Below are positions 36,245 through 45,882 of a DNA stretch of 64,000 nucleotides, in pieces. Position 1 is the first letter of the stretch, and every line of letters begins with the position of its first letter. The notes beneath the pieces are model-generated. The model was not told the origin of the DNA. It saw only the letters and a list, made by a program, of their open reading frames with translations, and did no database searches. The stretch is from Candidatus Centipeda massiliensis (GTDB lineage: Bacteria > Bacillota > Negativicutes > Selenomonadales > Selenomonadaceae), in assembly GCF_900290285.1 (NCBI RefSeq), contig NZ_LT985754.1:334299-398298 (forward strand), read 5' to 3'. The translations under genes and the position numbers were made by a program.

Positions 36245-37582
36245 TCAATCCTTTACCTTGCGGAATGCAAGCGAGTAAAGGAGGACGACGGCAAAGCAGA
36301 GGACGGGGAGGTAGAAGGCAGTCCGGATGGCGGCGACCTCAGGGGTGAAGCCGCTGACGAGTCCGGAGAGTGTGCCGCCGTCGACGAGTGCGCCCATCAT
36401 CGGGGTGATGATCGCGCCGCCGAGGATTGCCATGATGAGTCCCGCTGCGCCGAATTTGACCTCAGGGCCAAGGCCGCGCAGGGCGATGCCGTAGATGGTG
36501 GGGAACATGAGGGACATGCAGCCTGAGATGCCGACGAGGCAGTAGATGGAGGTCTCAATGGGGAGGTAGATGGTGCCGAGGCAGCAGAGGATGCCGCCGA
36601 GGGCGAAGACTGCCATCATCTTTGCGGGGACGATGTACTTCATGAGCCACGTGCAGATCCAGCGGCAGCCGATGAAGAGGAAGATGGAGTAGATGTAGTA
36701 GTTCGCTGCCTCCGCCTCGACGAGGTTCATGTTCGCCATGACGTATTTGATCGTCCATGTCCAGACGGCGATCTGTACGCCGACGTAGAAGAACTGGCTG
36801 ACGACGCCGAATGCGTAGCGCGGGCGGGCGAGGAGGCGGCGGATTGCCTCACCGACGCTCATGCTGTCGCCTGCGTCGCGGTCACTGAGGGTGCTGCGAT
36901 AGAAGAACATCCATATAATGAAGGCGATGAGGATGAGTCCGACGTAGGGGACGCAGACCCAGAAGAGTTCGGCGTCGCGGACGGCGGTGAGCGCTTCCGT
37001 GCTCATGGTGAGACGGTCGTCGAGGGTGGCGGGGTTCAGATGCGCGAGGATGACGTATTTCGCGAGGAACAGCCCTGCCATTGAGCCGAGCGGGTTGAAC
37101 GCCTGTGCAAAGTTGAGGCGGCGGACGCTGGTCGACTCATCGCCGAGGGAGAGGACGAACGGGTTGCACGTGGTCTCAAGGACGGAGAGTCCGCCCGCGA
37201 GGATGAAGATGGAGACGAGGAAGAGGTTGTAGCTCTGCAGGATCGCCGCCGGGATGTAGCCGAACGCGCCGATCATGTAGAAGCCGAGTCCGACGAGGAC
37301 GCCCATGCGGTAGGAGTAACGCTTGATGATAAAGGCGGCAGGAAGTGCGAGGACGGCATACGCGCCGTAGAACGCGACCTGCACGAGGGAGGAGTCGACG
37401 GCCTTAATCATAAAGATCTTGGCAAAGGACGGGACGAGGTTGTCCGTCATGTTGTTGAGCAGTCCCCAGAGTGCAAAGCAGGAGACGAGCAGGAAGAAGT
37501 ATACGCGGTACTGGTGGGGCACGACGGGGGTATCGTCCACGTCGCGCACGTCCGCTGTGAAGGCGGCGGTATCTTTGGTCAT
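36245..37582 (-). CDS. fucP: L-fucose:H+ symporter
   Basis: 445 residues, 12 membrane helices, MFS fold. ATG 37582 follows GAGGGTGATTCAC; a GTG three codons earlier is weaker. The sequence after the cytoplasmic N-terminus (YRVYFFLLVSCFALWGLLNNMTDNLVPSFAKIFMI) matches FucP, with the conserved Asp/Asn-rich first helix and ETTCNPFVLSLGDE in helix 4. Imports L-fucose across the inner membrane. It is the last gene of the fuc cluster, 250 bp after fucA. That gap holds a 164-bp palindromic element, so fucP may be read from a separate promoter or by read-through. Confidence 0.92.
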   Translation of the reverse strand: MTKDTAAFTADVRDVDDTPVVPHQYRVYFFLLVSCFALWGLLNNMTDNLVPSFAKIFMIKAVDSSLVQVAFYGAYAVLALPAAFIIKRYSYRMGVLVGLGFYMIGAFGYIPAAILQSYNLFLVSIFILAGGLSVLETTCNPFVLSLGDESTSVRRLNFAQAFNPLGSMAGLFLAKYVILAHLNPATLDDRLTMSTEALTAVRDAELFWVCVPYVGLILIAFIIWMFFYRSTLSDRDAGDSMSVGEAIRRLLARPRYAFGVVSQFFYVGVQIAVWTWTIKYVMANMNLVEAEAANYYIYSIFLFIGCRWICTWLMKYIVPAKMMAVFALGGILCCLGTIYLPIETSIYCLVGISGCMSLMFPTIYGIALRGLGPEVKFGAAGLIMAILGGAIITPMMGALVDGGTLSGLVSGFTPEVAAIRTAFYLPVLCFAVVLLYSLAFRKVKD

Positions 37583-37628
37583 GTGAATCACCCTCTGCTT
37601 GAAATAAAGTTCTATTGTCTGCCCGTTC

Positions 37629-37792
37629 TATGCCCCTTTCGCGAACGCTTAGTTGTGCAGGTGATCGCGTGCTCATTCGCCTAAATACCGGCGCACTTCT
37701 TAAACGCGCTTCGCTTGAACGAAAGAAGTACGCCGGGGGCGAGTCGCTCGCTTTTCTCACCTGCTCCACTAGGGTTCGCTCCAAGGGGCATA
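37629..37792. repeat. Long imperfect palindrome between fucA and fucP
   Basis: The whole 164 bp folds back. TATGCCCCTT...GCGAACG.TTAGT...GCAGGTGA...ACCGGCGCACTTCTT on the left pairs with AAGAAGTACGCCGGG...TCACCTGC...ACTAGGGTTCGC...AAGGGGCATA on the right, with a central loop near CGCTTCGCTTGAACG. Unrelated to the GGAAGCACTG element family. Confidence 0.75.
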
Positions 37793-37832
37793 AAATCAGG
37801 CTTCGTAGACCATTTACAAAAATAGATCCTCC

Positions 37833-38531
37833 TTAGTCCTCCGCAGCGTAGTGCTTGTAGCCGGGGTGGCGTCCCTGAACGCCGTAGTAGCTGCGTAGAC
37901 CCACGAGCTTGTCGATGTTCGCACGCGAGATTTCCTTCGGCCCGCCGAGCATGTAGGCGGTGAGGTTGATCTTGGCGAACAGTTCGAGTGTCTCCATCTT
38001 GTAGTAGGCGTCGATGAGGTTCGCTCCGAGGGTGAGTGCGCCGTGGTTCTCAAGGAGTACGGCATCGTGCTCTTGGATGTAGGGCGCAATCGCCTCGGGG
38101 ACTTCGTACGTGGACGGCGTGCCGTACGGCGTGATGGGGATGGAGCCGAGCGAGACGACAGTTTCGATCATGTCGTAGCGGTCAAGCGGGATGTGCGCGA
38201 CGGCAAAGCCGGTCGCCGTGGGCGGATGCGCGTGCACGACGGAGCGTACGTCTGCGCGATCCTTGTAGCAGCGCAGGTGCATCTTGATCTCGGAGGAGGG
38301 ACGATAGCCCTCGTTTGCCTCAAGGATATTGCCCTCGCGGTCGATGCGGACGAGTTTCTCCGGTGTGATGAAGCTCTTGCTGATGCCGGTCGGCGTTGCG
38401 AGCAGGGTGTCGTCGTCCAGAAGGACGGTGACGTTGCCGTCGTTCGCGGCGACCCAGCCGAGCTGCCACATCTTGTGACAGACATCGCAGATCGCGTCTT
38501 TGATTTCCTTTATATTTTCCATTTCTCTCAC
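37833..38531 (-). CDS. fucA: L-fuculose-1-phosphate aldolase
   Basis: 232 residues, class II aldolase/adducin family. Cleaves fuculose-1-phosphate to dihydroxyacetone phosphate and L-lactaldehyde. Zinc ligands in VVHAHPPTATGFA and LENHGALTLG, catalytic Glu in SSEIKMH. ATG 38531 after GGTGAGAGAA. 3 bp downstream of fucU. No lactaldehyde reductase gene is in this cluster. Confidence 0.92.
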   Translation of the reverse strand: MREMENIKEIKDAICDVCHKMWQLGWVAANDGNVTVLLDDDTLLATPTGISKSFITPEKLVRIDREGNILEANEGYRPSSEIKMHLRCYKDRADVRSVVHAHPPTATGFAVAHIPLDRYDMIETVVSLGSIPITPYGTPSTYEVPEAIAPYIQEHDAVLLENHGALTLGANLIDAYYKMETLELFAKINLTAYMLGGPKEISRANIDKLVGLRSYYGVQGRHPGYKHYAAED

Positions 38532-38534
38532 CTT

Positions 38535-38978
38535 TCAGGCGTCTGTGACGACACCCTTTTGCAGTATGATGTTGGCGTACAGCGCGGATTCACCCGTGGT
38601 GACAATGGCGTACGCCGTGCGCGCCTCGTCGTAGAAGCGGAACCGCTCGATCGTGCCGACGGCTGCCGCGCCGCGCGCGTCATGCTTTGCAATGATCTCC
38701 TTGTACGTGTCCCAGATCGGGGTTCTGACGGGATCGCCCGGCATGACTTCCATGAGGCTGACCGGTTTGTCGACGTAGGGGTCGAGCGGGAACAGCGTGA
38801 GGATCGCGTCGAGGAGTTCGGGAACGCCGTGCCCGTCGGCGCGGATGACGATGCAGTCCTTGCCGACCGATTCGGCGGGGAAGTTGCCGTCGCCGATGAC
38901 GATGCGGTCGCTGTGTCCCATCTCGGCGAGTACCTTGAGCAGAGCGGGGGAGATGATTTTCGGGATTCCTTTCAGCAT
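38535..38978 (-). CDS. fucU: L-fucose mutarotase
   Basis: 147 residues from ATG 38978 (AAGGGG 8 bases upstream), starting MLKGIPKIISPALLKVLAEMGHSDRIVIGDGNFP, the RbsD/FucU signature with the catalytic His-Asp pair. Interconverts alpha- and beta-L-fucose for the isomerase. Overlaps the end of fucK by 7 bp. Confidence 0.93.
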   Translation of the reverse strand: MLKGIPKIISPALLKVLAEMGHSDRIVIGDGNFPAESVGKDCIVIRADGHGVPELLDAILTLFPLDPYVDKPVSLMEVMPGDPVRTPIWDTYKEIIAKHDARGAAAVGTIERFRFYDEARTAYAIVTTGESALYANIILQKGVVTDA

Positions 38979-40444
38979 GGGGTCAGCCCCTTCCATTTTT
39001 CAAAATGTGCGTCCCATTGGTCGGTGTTCTTCGGCTCGTACGCCGTGATGTCGGAGGAGGCGCGGATGAGTGCCCGTGCCTCGGCGAGATCCTTGACCTC
39101 GCCCGCCGCAATCAGCTGCAGGGCGATATTGCCGAGGACGGTTGCCTCGATGGGTCCCGCGAGGACGGTGCGTCCGCACGCGTCCGCCGTAAGCTGGGCG
39201 AGGAGCCGGCTCTGGACGCCGCCGCCGATGAGATAGATCTTGTCGTAGTGTTTGCCCGTGCAGGTCTCGATCTCCGCGAGTGCTGCGCGGTAGGAGAGGG
39301 CAAGGCTCTCGTCGATGCAGCGGACGACTTCGCCGACGGTCTCGGGGACGGGCTGTCCCGTGCGCTCACACGCGGCGCGAATGCGGAGCGGCATATCGCC
39401 CGAGGGCAGGAACGCGGGATCGTCGGGGCGGATGAAGGAGCGCTGTGTGGGGGCTGCCGCCGCCATTTGCTCCAGCTCGCCGTAGGCGTATTCGTGCCCT
39501 TCGCGCATCCACTGACGGCGGCTCTCCTGAATGAGCCAGAGTCCGATGAGGTTCTTGAGGAAGGAGATTCGCGCACCGTAGCCGCCCTCGTTCGTGATGT
39601 TGCACGCAGCGGAGGTCTCGTTGATGATCGGCTCCCGCAGCTCTGTGCCGAGGAGTGACCATGTGCCGCAGGAGAGGAAGATGAAGTCCTCCTCTCCCGT
39701 GGGCACGCCCGCCATGGCACTCTGGGTGTCGTGTCCCGCGACGGCGATGATCTGAGGTCTGCCCATGCCGAGCTCGGCGGACAGTTCCTCGGTCATGCGC
39801 CCGATGGGCGTCGCCGTGGGGACAATGTCCGTGAGGATGTGCGCGGGCAGGTCGAGTGCGGTGAGTACCTCACGCGACCATGTACGCCTCTGCGCATCGA
39901 GCATCTGTGTCGTCGTTGCAATCGAATACTCGGTCTTCTTCTCCCCCGAGAGGAAGTAGTTGAGGAGATCTGGCATGAGCAGCAGCGTCTTTGCACGCGC
40001 GAGCAGCTCGGGGCGCTGCTGCCTGAGGGCGAGCAGCTGAAACACGGTGTTGATCTCCATGATCTGATTGCCCGTGATGCGGTAGAGTTCCTCGCGTGAA
40101 ATTTTTTGGAATGCCGTGCTGCTCATGCCGACAGTGCGGCGGTCGCGGTAGTGGACGGGGCTTTCGAGGAGACAGCCGTCAGCGTCCAAAAGCCCGAAGT
40201 CAACGCCCCATGTGTCTGTGCCGATGCTCGCGATGTTATGCCCGCGCGCCTTCAGCAGTCCCTGTTTCATCTCGTGAAAGAGGCGCAGGACATCCCAGTA
40301 CATCGTGCGTCCAAGGTGGACGGGATCGTTTGTGAAGCGGTGCAGTTCCTCCATGCGGATGCGGCTGCCGTCGTACGCGCCCAGGACGGCTCTGCCGCCC
40401 GAGGCACCGAGGTCGAAGGAGAGCACATATTTTTCCGTAGCCAT
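38972..40444 (-). CDS. fucK: L-fuculokinase
   Basis: 490 residues, FGGY kinase fold. N-terminal phosphate motif SFDLGASGGRAVLGAYDG, GTDTWGVDFGLLD, substrate-site VAGHDTQSAMAGVP, and adenosine-motif LIGGGVQSRLLAQLTADACGRTV. Phosphorylates L-fuculose; rhamnulokinase is the closest alternative, but the flanking fucI and fucU settle it. ATG 40444; 14 bp after fucI. Confidence 0.92.
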   Translation of the reverse strand: MATEKYVLSFDLGASGGRAVLGAYDGSRIRMEELHRFTNDPVHLGRTMYWDVLRLFHEMKQGLLKARGHNIASIGTDTWGVDFGLLDADGCLLESPVHYRDRRTVGMSSTAFQKISREELYRITGNQIMEINTVFQLLALRQQRPELLARAKTLLLMPDLLNYFLSGEKKTEYSIATTTQMLDAQRRTWSREVLTALDLPAHILTDIVPTATPIGRMTEELSAELGMGRPQIIAVAGHDTQSAMAGVPTGEEDFIFLSCGTWSLLGTELREPIINETSAACNITNEGGYGARISFLKNLIGLWLIQESRRQWMREGHEYAYGELEQMAAAAPTQRSFIRPDDPAFLPSGDMPLRIRAACERTGQPVPETVGEVVRCIDESLALSYRAALAEIETCTGKHYDKIYLIGGGVQSRLLAQLTADACGRTVLAGPIEATVLGNIALQLIAAGEVKDLAEARALIRASSDITAYEPKNTDQWDAHFEKWKGLTPC

Positions 40445-40458
40445 GGAAGCCTCCGATG

Positions 40459-42249
40459 TTATTTATACATTGGCCCGTAGGCGGCACAGGCGCGATAGTC
40501 CTGTCCCTCTGCGTCCATGCCGAATGCGTTCCATGCCGCCGGGCGGAAGACATCGACGTCCGCGACGTTGTGCATGCAGACGGGGATGCGCAGGATGGAG
40601 CAGAGTGTGATGAGGTCGGCGCCGATGTGTCCGTAGCTGATTGCACCGTGGTTTGCGCCCCAGTTGTTCATGACATCGTAGGCGGAGCGGAATGCGCCCG
40701 CACCCGTCAGGCGCGGGGTGAACCAGGTGCACGGCCAGGTGTAGTCCGTGCGCTTCCAGAGCTTGTCCGAGACCTCGTCGGGTAGATTCACCGTCCAGCC
40801 CTCAACGAGCTGCAAGACGGGGCCAAGACCCTTGACGAGGTTGACGCGCACCATGGTCGCGGGCATCTCGCCGCGCGTGAGGAAGCGGGAGGAGAAGCCG
40901 CCGCCGCGGAAGTAGCCGTTGTCCGCCGGGCACCACTCGGTCGCATCGAGGCACGCCTTCTGATCTTTTTCCGTGAGCTCCCAGAACGGCTTGATGACAG
41001 AATCTGCGCCGTCCTTGACCGCGCCGCACGCATCGAGGCACGCTGCACCGGAGTTGATGAGGTGGATGAAGCCCTTGCCTTCCTTTGCGCGTCCTTCCAG
41101 ATCGTAGCCCGTCGCCTTTTTGACCGCCGCGGGGCTCCAGTAGGTACGCACGTCGGCAAAGATCTGAGCGCGGTTCGTGAGCAGCTTGTTGAAGAGCATC
41201 GCAACGCCGTTCAGCGTGTCGTTCTCCGTGGCGAGGATGTACGGCTCACGCGCACCATTCCAGTCGAACGAGGAGTTCATCATCGCCTCGGCGAAATCGC
41301 CGTTCGGGTAGAAGTCCGTCCACTGGCGCTGCCCCTGGAAGCCGCCCGCAATCGCGTTGTGCCCGAGCACCTCTTCCTCGCAGCCCTTCGGCAGATTCTT
41401 GTTGCCGTTGTAGAGGTCTTTGATGATGCACATCATCTTGACGACGAATTCCCACGCCTCTTTCTTTTCGGCGTCGGACTTGCGTGCAAATTCGGGGTTC
41501 TTGTCAAAGCCCTCCTTGCAGTGCTCCTTCGTCCACGCGAGTGCCTTCTTGTACTCCTCCGGGTCGTAGACTCCCTCCGTCATGCGGCGGATGATCTCGA
41601 CCTCGTCGACGGACTCGACGCGCATGCCGAGGTACTCCTCAAAGAACTCGGGGCTGATGATCGAGCCGCCGATGCCCATGGTGATCGCGCCGATCTGGAG
41701 GTAGGACTTGCCGCGCATCGTGGCGGCAGCAACGGCGGCGCGGCCGAAGCGGAGCAGCTTTTCCACAACGTCGGCGGGAATGCCCTCGGCGTCTGCCTCC
41801 TGCACGTCATGACCGTAGATGCCGAATGCGGGCAGCCCTTTCTGCGCGTGGCTCGCGAGGACGGAGGCGAGGTAGACCGCGCCCGGGCGCTCCGTGCCGT
41901 TGAAGCCCCAGACTCCCTTGATCGTCATCGGATCCATGTCCATCGTCTCCGAGCCGTAGCACCAGCACGGCGTGACCGTCAGCGTGATGTCCACGCCCGC
42001 GCGGCGGAACTGCTCTGCGCACGCCGCCGCCTCAGGGACGCGGCCGATGGTCGAGTCCGCGATGATGACCTTTACGGGATCGCCGTTTGTGTAGCGCAGG
42101 TTCTCCTCGAAGAGCTTCTTCGCTGCGCGTGCCATGCCCATCGTCTGCTCCTCAAGTGCGCCGCGCACATCGAGAACGCCGCGCCGCCCGTCGATCGTCG
42201 GACGAATGCCAATGACGGGATAGCCGCCGATGCACCTTGTTTCTGCCAT
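40459..42249 (-). CDS. fucI: L-fucose isomerase
   Basis: 596 residues, the normal length. Converts L-fucose to L-fuculose using Mn2+. Recognised by [25 protein letters not shown] near the N-terminus, [15 protein letters not shown], and [32 protein letters not shown]. First gene of the fuc operon; ATG 42249 after CGGAGGAAATC. A TATAAT-like -10 on this strand is at 42324-42319, but no convincing -35 is seen. Confidence 0.95.
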   Translation of the reverse strand: MAETRCIGGYPVIGIRPTIDGRRGVLDVRGALEEQTMGMARAAKKLFEENLRYTNGDPVKVIIADSTIGRVPEAAACAEQFRRAGVDITLTVTPCWCYGSETMDMDPMTIKGVWGFNGTERPGAVYLASVLASHAQKGLPAFGIYGHDVQEADAEGIPADVVEKLLRFGRAAVAAATMRGKSYLQIGAITMGIGGSIISPEFFEEYLGMRVESVDEVEIIRRMTEGVYDPEEYKKALAWTKEHCKEGFDKNPEFARKSDAEKKEAWEFVVKMMCIIKDLYNGNKNLPKGCEEEVLGHNAIAGGFQGQRQWTDFYPNGDFAEAMMNSSFDWNGAREPYILATENDTLNGVAMLFNKLLTNRAQIFADVRTYWSPAAVKKATGYDLEGRAKEGKGFIHLINSGAACLDACGAVKDGADSVIKPFWELTEKDQKACLDATEWCPADNGYFRGGGFSSRFLTRGEMPATMVRVNLVKGLGPVLQLVEGWTVNLPDEVSDKLWKRTDYTWPCTWFTPRLTGAGAFRSAYDVMNNWGANHGAISYGHIGADLITLCSILRIPVCMHNVADVDVFRPAAWNAFGMDAEGQDYRACAAYGPMYK

Positions 42250-42500
42250 GATGATTTCCTCCGTTTCATCTGTGATTCATCGTGTTGATGAATATTTACT
42301 TTTTTCTGTCATGCCTGTATTATAGCGTTGAACGGAGGGCGGCGCTTGTGCTATACTATGTAAAAATTGTACGATTTTATCTTTTTGCAAAACTCAATAT
42401 ATCTTGAGAAATACTATCATCAATGGGAGAACGTGAAAAACATAACGATCTTGGCGGAAAATGCGACGATATTATCTTTTGCAATAAGGGGGGACGGACG

Positions 42501-43367
42501 GTGAAACACGAGGGGTACAACGAATTCCGCACGCGCGGGCGCTTTGATTTTCCAATCGAATTCCATCATGTCGACTGCACGCACCCGCGCTTTCACATGC
42601 CCTATCACTGGCACATCGAGTACGAGATTGTCTACATCGTACGCGGCGGTCTGAAGCTCGCGCTGAACGAGGACACGGTGCAGGCGCAGGCGGGGGATAT
42701 CATCTTCATCCGCGACGGCATCGTGCACGGCGGCGCACCGCTCGATGAGGAGACCGTCTACGAGTGCATCGTCTTCGATATGAAAAAGCTCCTGCACGGC
42801 AGTGAGTGCACGGGCGAGGGAGTGCGCAAGGTCTTGGAGCATGAGCTGCTCATCAACAAGCATATCCCGCGCGAGACGCGCGATGTGCCGCAGATCATCG
42901 ACACGCTCTTCGCCGCGATGAAGGCGGCGCAGACGGGCTATGAGCTGATCGTGACGGGCATGCTCTACGCCTTTCTCGGCGTGGTGCTGCAGCACGGACT
43001 CTGTCACGAACCGAATGCGGCTCTGCGCGAGAGCAGCCGGCGGCGCGTCATGCAGCTCAAGAAGACCTTTCAGCTCATCGACGACGCATACGATCAGCCG
43101 CTCACCCTCGGCGATCTCGCGGCTGCGGCGGGTCTTACGCCCAACTACTTTTGCCGCTTCTTTCAAAAGATCACGCACCGCAGCCCCATTGACTACCTCA
43201 ACTACTACCGCATCGAGATGGCGTGTATCCGCCTCGCGCACAGCGATGAGAACATCACGGAGATCGCGCTCGCGACGGGGTTCAACGACATCAGCTACTT
43301 TATCAAGACGTTCCGAAAGTACAAGGGAATCTCGCCGCTGAAGTATCAGAAGACAATTTCCTCTTGA
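42501..43367 (+). CDS. AraC-family regulator, probable fucose-operon activator
   Basis: 288 residues. GTG 42501 is chosen because AAGGGGGGAC lies just upstream; the in-frame ATG at 42423 has no site. N-terminal cupin (FHMPYHWHIEYEIVYIVRGGLKLALNED...GDIIFIRDGIVHGG) would bind sugar or derivative. C-terminal ~100 residues contain two HTHs (LTLGDLAAAAGLTPNYFCRFFQKIT and ITEIALATGFNDISYFIKTFRKYKGISPLKY). It is divergent from fucI with a ~250-bp shared control region, so it most likely regulates the fuc operon. Confidence 0.88.
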   Translation: MKHEGYNEFRTRGRFDFPIEFHHVDCTHPRFHMPYHWHIEYEIVYIVRGGLKLALNEDTVQAQAGDIIFIRDGIVHGGAPLDEETVYECIVFDMKKLLHGSECTGEGVRKVLEHELLINKHIPRETRDVPQIIDTLFAAMKAAQTGYELIVTGMLYAFLGVVLQHGLCHEPNAALRESSRRRVMQLKKTFQLIDDAYDQPLTLGDLAAAAGLTPNYFCRFFQKITHRSPIDYLNYYRIEMACIRLAHSDENITEIALATGFNDISYFIKTFRKYKGISPLKYQKTISS

Positions 43368-43391
43368 CAAAAAATAACTTTTGTATATAAT
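43364..43391 (+). promoter_or_regulatory. Promoter of O-acetylhomoserine sulfhydrylase gene
   Basis: TTGACA (43364-43369), 16 bp, TATAAT (43386-43391). The -35 overlaps the 3' end of the AraC gene. The leader is too short for a SAM riboswitch. Confidence 0.78.
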
Positions 43392-43439
43392 TCATATCAA
43401 CAAAATATGTGTTTTCGGAAATGGAAAAGGGGACTTACC

Positions 43440-44729
43440 ATGAGCGAGAAAAAATACCATTTTGAAACCCTGCAGGTGCGCGTCGGACAGGAGGCGGCGG
43501 ATCCCGTGACGGATGCGCGTGCCGTGCCGATCTACCAGACGACCTCATACGTGTTCCACAATGCGCAGCACGCCGCCGACCGCTTTGCGCTCAAGGATCC
43601 GGGCAATATCTACGGGCGTCTCATGAACCCAACGCAGGATGTCTTCGAGAAGCGCATTGCGGCGCTTGAGGGCGGCGCGGCGGCACTCGCATTTGCCTCG
43701 GGGGCGGCGGCGATCACGGCGACGTTCCAAGGGCTTGCCCATGCGGGCGATCACATCGTCGCGCAGCAGACGATCTATGGCGGCTCGTACAACCTCCTCG
43801 CGCATACGGTGAAGGAGTGGGGCATTGACGTGACCTTCGTCGATCCGAAGGCGGGCGCACAGGGCTTCGCGGACGCGATCCGCCCGAATACGAAGTGCGT
43901 CTTCATCGAGACCGTCGGCAACCCGAACGCCGACCTCATCGACATCGAGGCGGTTGCTGCGGCAGCACACGCGCAGGGCGTGCCCGTCGTCATCGACAAC
44001 ACCTTTGCAACGCCGTACCTCCTGCGCCCGATCGAGCACGGCGCGGACATCGTTGTGCACTCGGCGACCAAGTTCCTCGGCGGACACGGCGCGAGCCTCG
44101 GCGGCGTGATCGTCGACGGCGGTACGTTCGACTGGAAGGCGTCGGGACGTTTCCCGCACCTCACCGATCCGAACCCAAGCTATCACGGTGTGAGCTTTGT
44201 CGATGCGCTCGGCCCCGTCGCATTCGTCGTCTATATTCGTGCACTCATCCTGCGCGACACGGGCGCAGCAATCGCACCACAGAGCGCGTTTTACTTCATT
44301 CACGGGCTTGAGACACTGTCGCTGCGCGTCGAGCGTCACGTCGAGAACGCGCTGAAGATCGTGGACTTCCTTGCAAAGCACCCGAAGGTCGCGAAGGTCA
44401 ACCATCCCTCCCTGCCCAACCATCCCGACCACGAAATCTACAAGCGGTACTTCCCGCACGGCGGCATCTCCATCTTTACCTTTGATATCGTGGGCGGGCG
44501 TGAGGCGGCGTTCCGCTTTATCGACAAGCTGACCCTCTTCTCTCTGCTCGCGAACGTCGCGGACGTGAAGTCGCTCGTCATCCACCCCGCGACCACGACC
44601 CACTCCCAGATGAACGAAGCCGAGCTTGCCGCCTCCGGCATCGGCGAGGGAACGGTGCGCCTCTCCATCGGCATCGAACATGTCGATGATCTGATTGCTG
44701 ATCTTGAGGAGGCACTCGCGGCGGTGTGA
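43440..44729 (+). CDS. metY: O-acetylhomoserine sulfhydrylase (PLP-dependent)
   Basis: 429 residues from ATG 43440 (AAAAGGGGAC upstream). Cys/Met metabolism PLP family: FETLQVRVGQ, PIYQTTSYVF, NIYGRLMNPTQDVFEKRIAALEGG, the aspartate in VIDNTFATPYLLRP, and the PLP lysine in HSATKFLGGHG. The length and the large middle insert match MetY (aminocarboxypropyltransferase) rather than MetB. It makes homocysteine from O-acetylhomoserine and sulfide. Single gene. Confidence 0.9.
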   Translation: MSEKKYHFETLQVRVGQEAADPVTDARAVPIYQTTSYVFHNAQHAADRFALKDPGNIYGRLMNPTQDVFEKRIAALEGGAAALAFASGAAAITATFQGLAHAGDHIVAQQTIYGGSYNLLAHTVKEWGIDVTFVDPKAGAQGFADAIRPNTKCVFIETVGNPNADLIDIEAVAAAAHAQGVPVVIDNTFATPYLLRPIEHGADIVVHSATKFLGGHGASLGGVIVDGGTFDWKASGRFPHLTDPNPSYHGVSFVDALGPVAFVVYIRALILRDTGAAIAPQSAFYFIHGLETLSLRVERHVENALKIVDFLAKHPKVAKVNHPSLPNHPDHEIYKRYFPHGGISIFTFDIVGGREAAFRFIDKLTLFSLLANVADVKSLVIHPATTTHSQMNEAELAASGIGEGTVRLSIGIEHVDDLIADLEEALAAV

Positions 44730-44824
44730 CGGATTGCCGTTTGCCCCACGTCGCAGTATCCTGAAAAAAACCTTGCCAATCTCGCCCCGCCTGTGCTATA
44801 ATGCGTCATGTCGCATAAGCGCAT

Positions 44825-44913
44825 GGAGAGGTGTCCGAGTGGTCGAAGGTGCTTGACTCGAAATCAAGTGTGGTGATGAGCCACCGTGGGTTCGAATCCC
44901 ACCCTCTCTGCCA
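44825..44913 (+). tRNA. tRNA-Ser(CGA)
   Basis: 89 nt including an encoded CCA. Acceptor stem GGAGAGG / CCTCTCT (one G-U), anticodon arm CTTGA-CTCGAAA-TCAAG giving anticodon CGA for UCG, long class II variable arm (GTGGTGATGAGCCAC), and T-arm GTGGGTTCGAATCCCAC. Likely attachment target of the adjacent integrase-bearing element. Confidence 0.96.
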
Positions 44914-44921
44914 GTAAAATC

Positions 44922-44957
44922 AAGGCTTCCGGGGTTTTTACCTTGGAAGCCTTTTCT
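44922..44957 (+). terminator. Terminator after tRNA-Ser
   Basis: AAGGCTTCC / GGAAGCCTT hairpin followed by TTCTG. Confidence 0.75.
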
Positions 44958-44968
44958 GTTCTGTTTTT

Positions 44969-44992
44969 ATTTTTGACATCATTTTTGACATC
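44969..44992. repeat. Perfect 12-bp tandem direct repeat near tRNA
   Basis: ATTTTTGACATC occurs twice back to back, 56 bp beyond the tRNA. This spacing and form suit integrase arm-type sites next to an attachment core, but this is inference. Confidence 0.55.
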
Positions 44993-45024
44993 ATGGCATT
45001 TATCGACCGTATTTCTCTTCACAC

Positions 45025-45053
45025 TTGACCGCTTGAACGGTAAAATGTATAAT
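45025..45053 (+). promoter_or_regulatory. Promoter of three-gene cargo operon
   Basis: TTGACC (45025-45030), 17 bp, TATAAT (45048-45053). Confidence 0.72.
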
Positions 45054-45170
45054 AAACGTAAAAGCTACTATCATATAAGCAATCGCCTCAAATGGTGTAT
45101 GAGAGAACCCGATAACTTATCAGACGGGTCTAGTTGTTTTATTCGTGTACGCTTTTTTAGGGGGGTCACT

Positions 45171-45377
45171 GTGGCAGCAGTAATTAGAAGACTTTCCCGC
45201 ATGGTTGTACATGGCGTCGGAAGTATTGCTCTCACTCAAAAACGGAACTATATGCAGCACATCTCTACGCCTGCAAAAATGACGCAGAAAATCTGGCGAC
45301 GGACAGGCGATATGCTTAGGACGTCGATGGAGTATGTAGGTGACTATGCCGAAGCAAAGCAAGCAAAAGAAGGCTGA
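45171..45377 (+). CDS. Small basic protein of unknown function (cargo gene 1)
   Basis: 68 residues from GTG 45171, with GGGGGG 5 bases upstream: MAAVIRRLSRMVVHGVGSIALTQKRNYMQHISTPAKMTQKIWRRTGDMLRTSMEYVGDYAEAKQ. Basic, predicted helical, no clear membrane segment. Unrecognised. Overlaps the next gene by 32 bp in another frame, so the two are probably coupled. Confidence 0.6.
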   Translation: MAAVIRRLSRMVVHGVGSIALTQKRNYMQHISTPAKMTQKIWRRTGDMLRTSMEYVGDYAEAKQAKEG

Positions 45378-45882
45378 TGAGCAGTCTTTGCCGGATAACC
45401 GTAGGATTCTGATGTTTCCGACTGCTTCCGCAGATACGCCTAATGCCTTTGCACATTTAGGATTCCGATTTTGCTACACGGTTATTGCTTGGTTCGTTTT
45501 AGGGAGAGGTATCAATGAAACCTCGTTCTTTGTTTCTTTGAATTTGTTTGTCGTCCCCATTCTAATGGATTGTTTGAAATTTACACCTACTACAAGAGTT
45601 CGTATGTATATTCGTCGTGCGGAGATTTTTGTATGCGGCTTTTGGTTTTTGTTTTCCGTTTTGGGGATGACGGGAGTGTTCACTGTCATAAAGTTGGGGG
45701 ATCAGTACCTTTTATCGACAGCAGAGGACTTTATCGGCTTTTATCTGTCGGGAATTGACTTGCGTTATGTATGGCGGGCTGTTGTAAGTGTTACTTTTGT
45801 GACACTGATAGATTGGCTTTTCAAGCGAACACGACGCGATGAGGTGTTTGCAGGAACTCACAGAACGGGGGGAGACTCATGA
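45346..45882 (+). CDS. Membrane protein of unknown function (cargo gene 2)
   Basis: 178 residues from ATG 45346. Charged N-terminus (MPKQSKQKKADEQ), then about four hydrophobic segments (FRFCYTVIAWFVLG; FFVSLNLFVVPILM; AEIFVCGFWFLFSVLGMTGVFTVI; AVVSVTFVTLIDWLF). A/T-rich compared with flanking core genes. No family recognised. Overlaps the next gene by 4 bp (ATGA). Confidence 0.7.
   Translation: MPKQSKQKKADEQSLPDNRRILMFPTASADTPNAFAHLGFRFCYTVIAWFVLGRGINETSFFVSLNLFVVPILMDCLKFTPTTRVRMYIRRAEIFVCGFWFLFSVLGMTGVFTVIKLGDQYLLSTAEDFIGFYLSGIDLRYVWRAVVSVTFVTLIDWLFKRTRRDEVFAGTHRTGGDS

Noticed and set aside
37404-37784. Minus-strand 126-codon gene between fucA and fucP
   Set aside because: Mostly made of the long palindrome and the out-of-frame start of fucP.
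43392-43439. SAM riboswitch before the O-acetylhomoserine sulfhydrylase gene
   Set aside because: The leader is only about 40 nt and has no matching fold.
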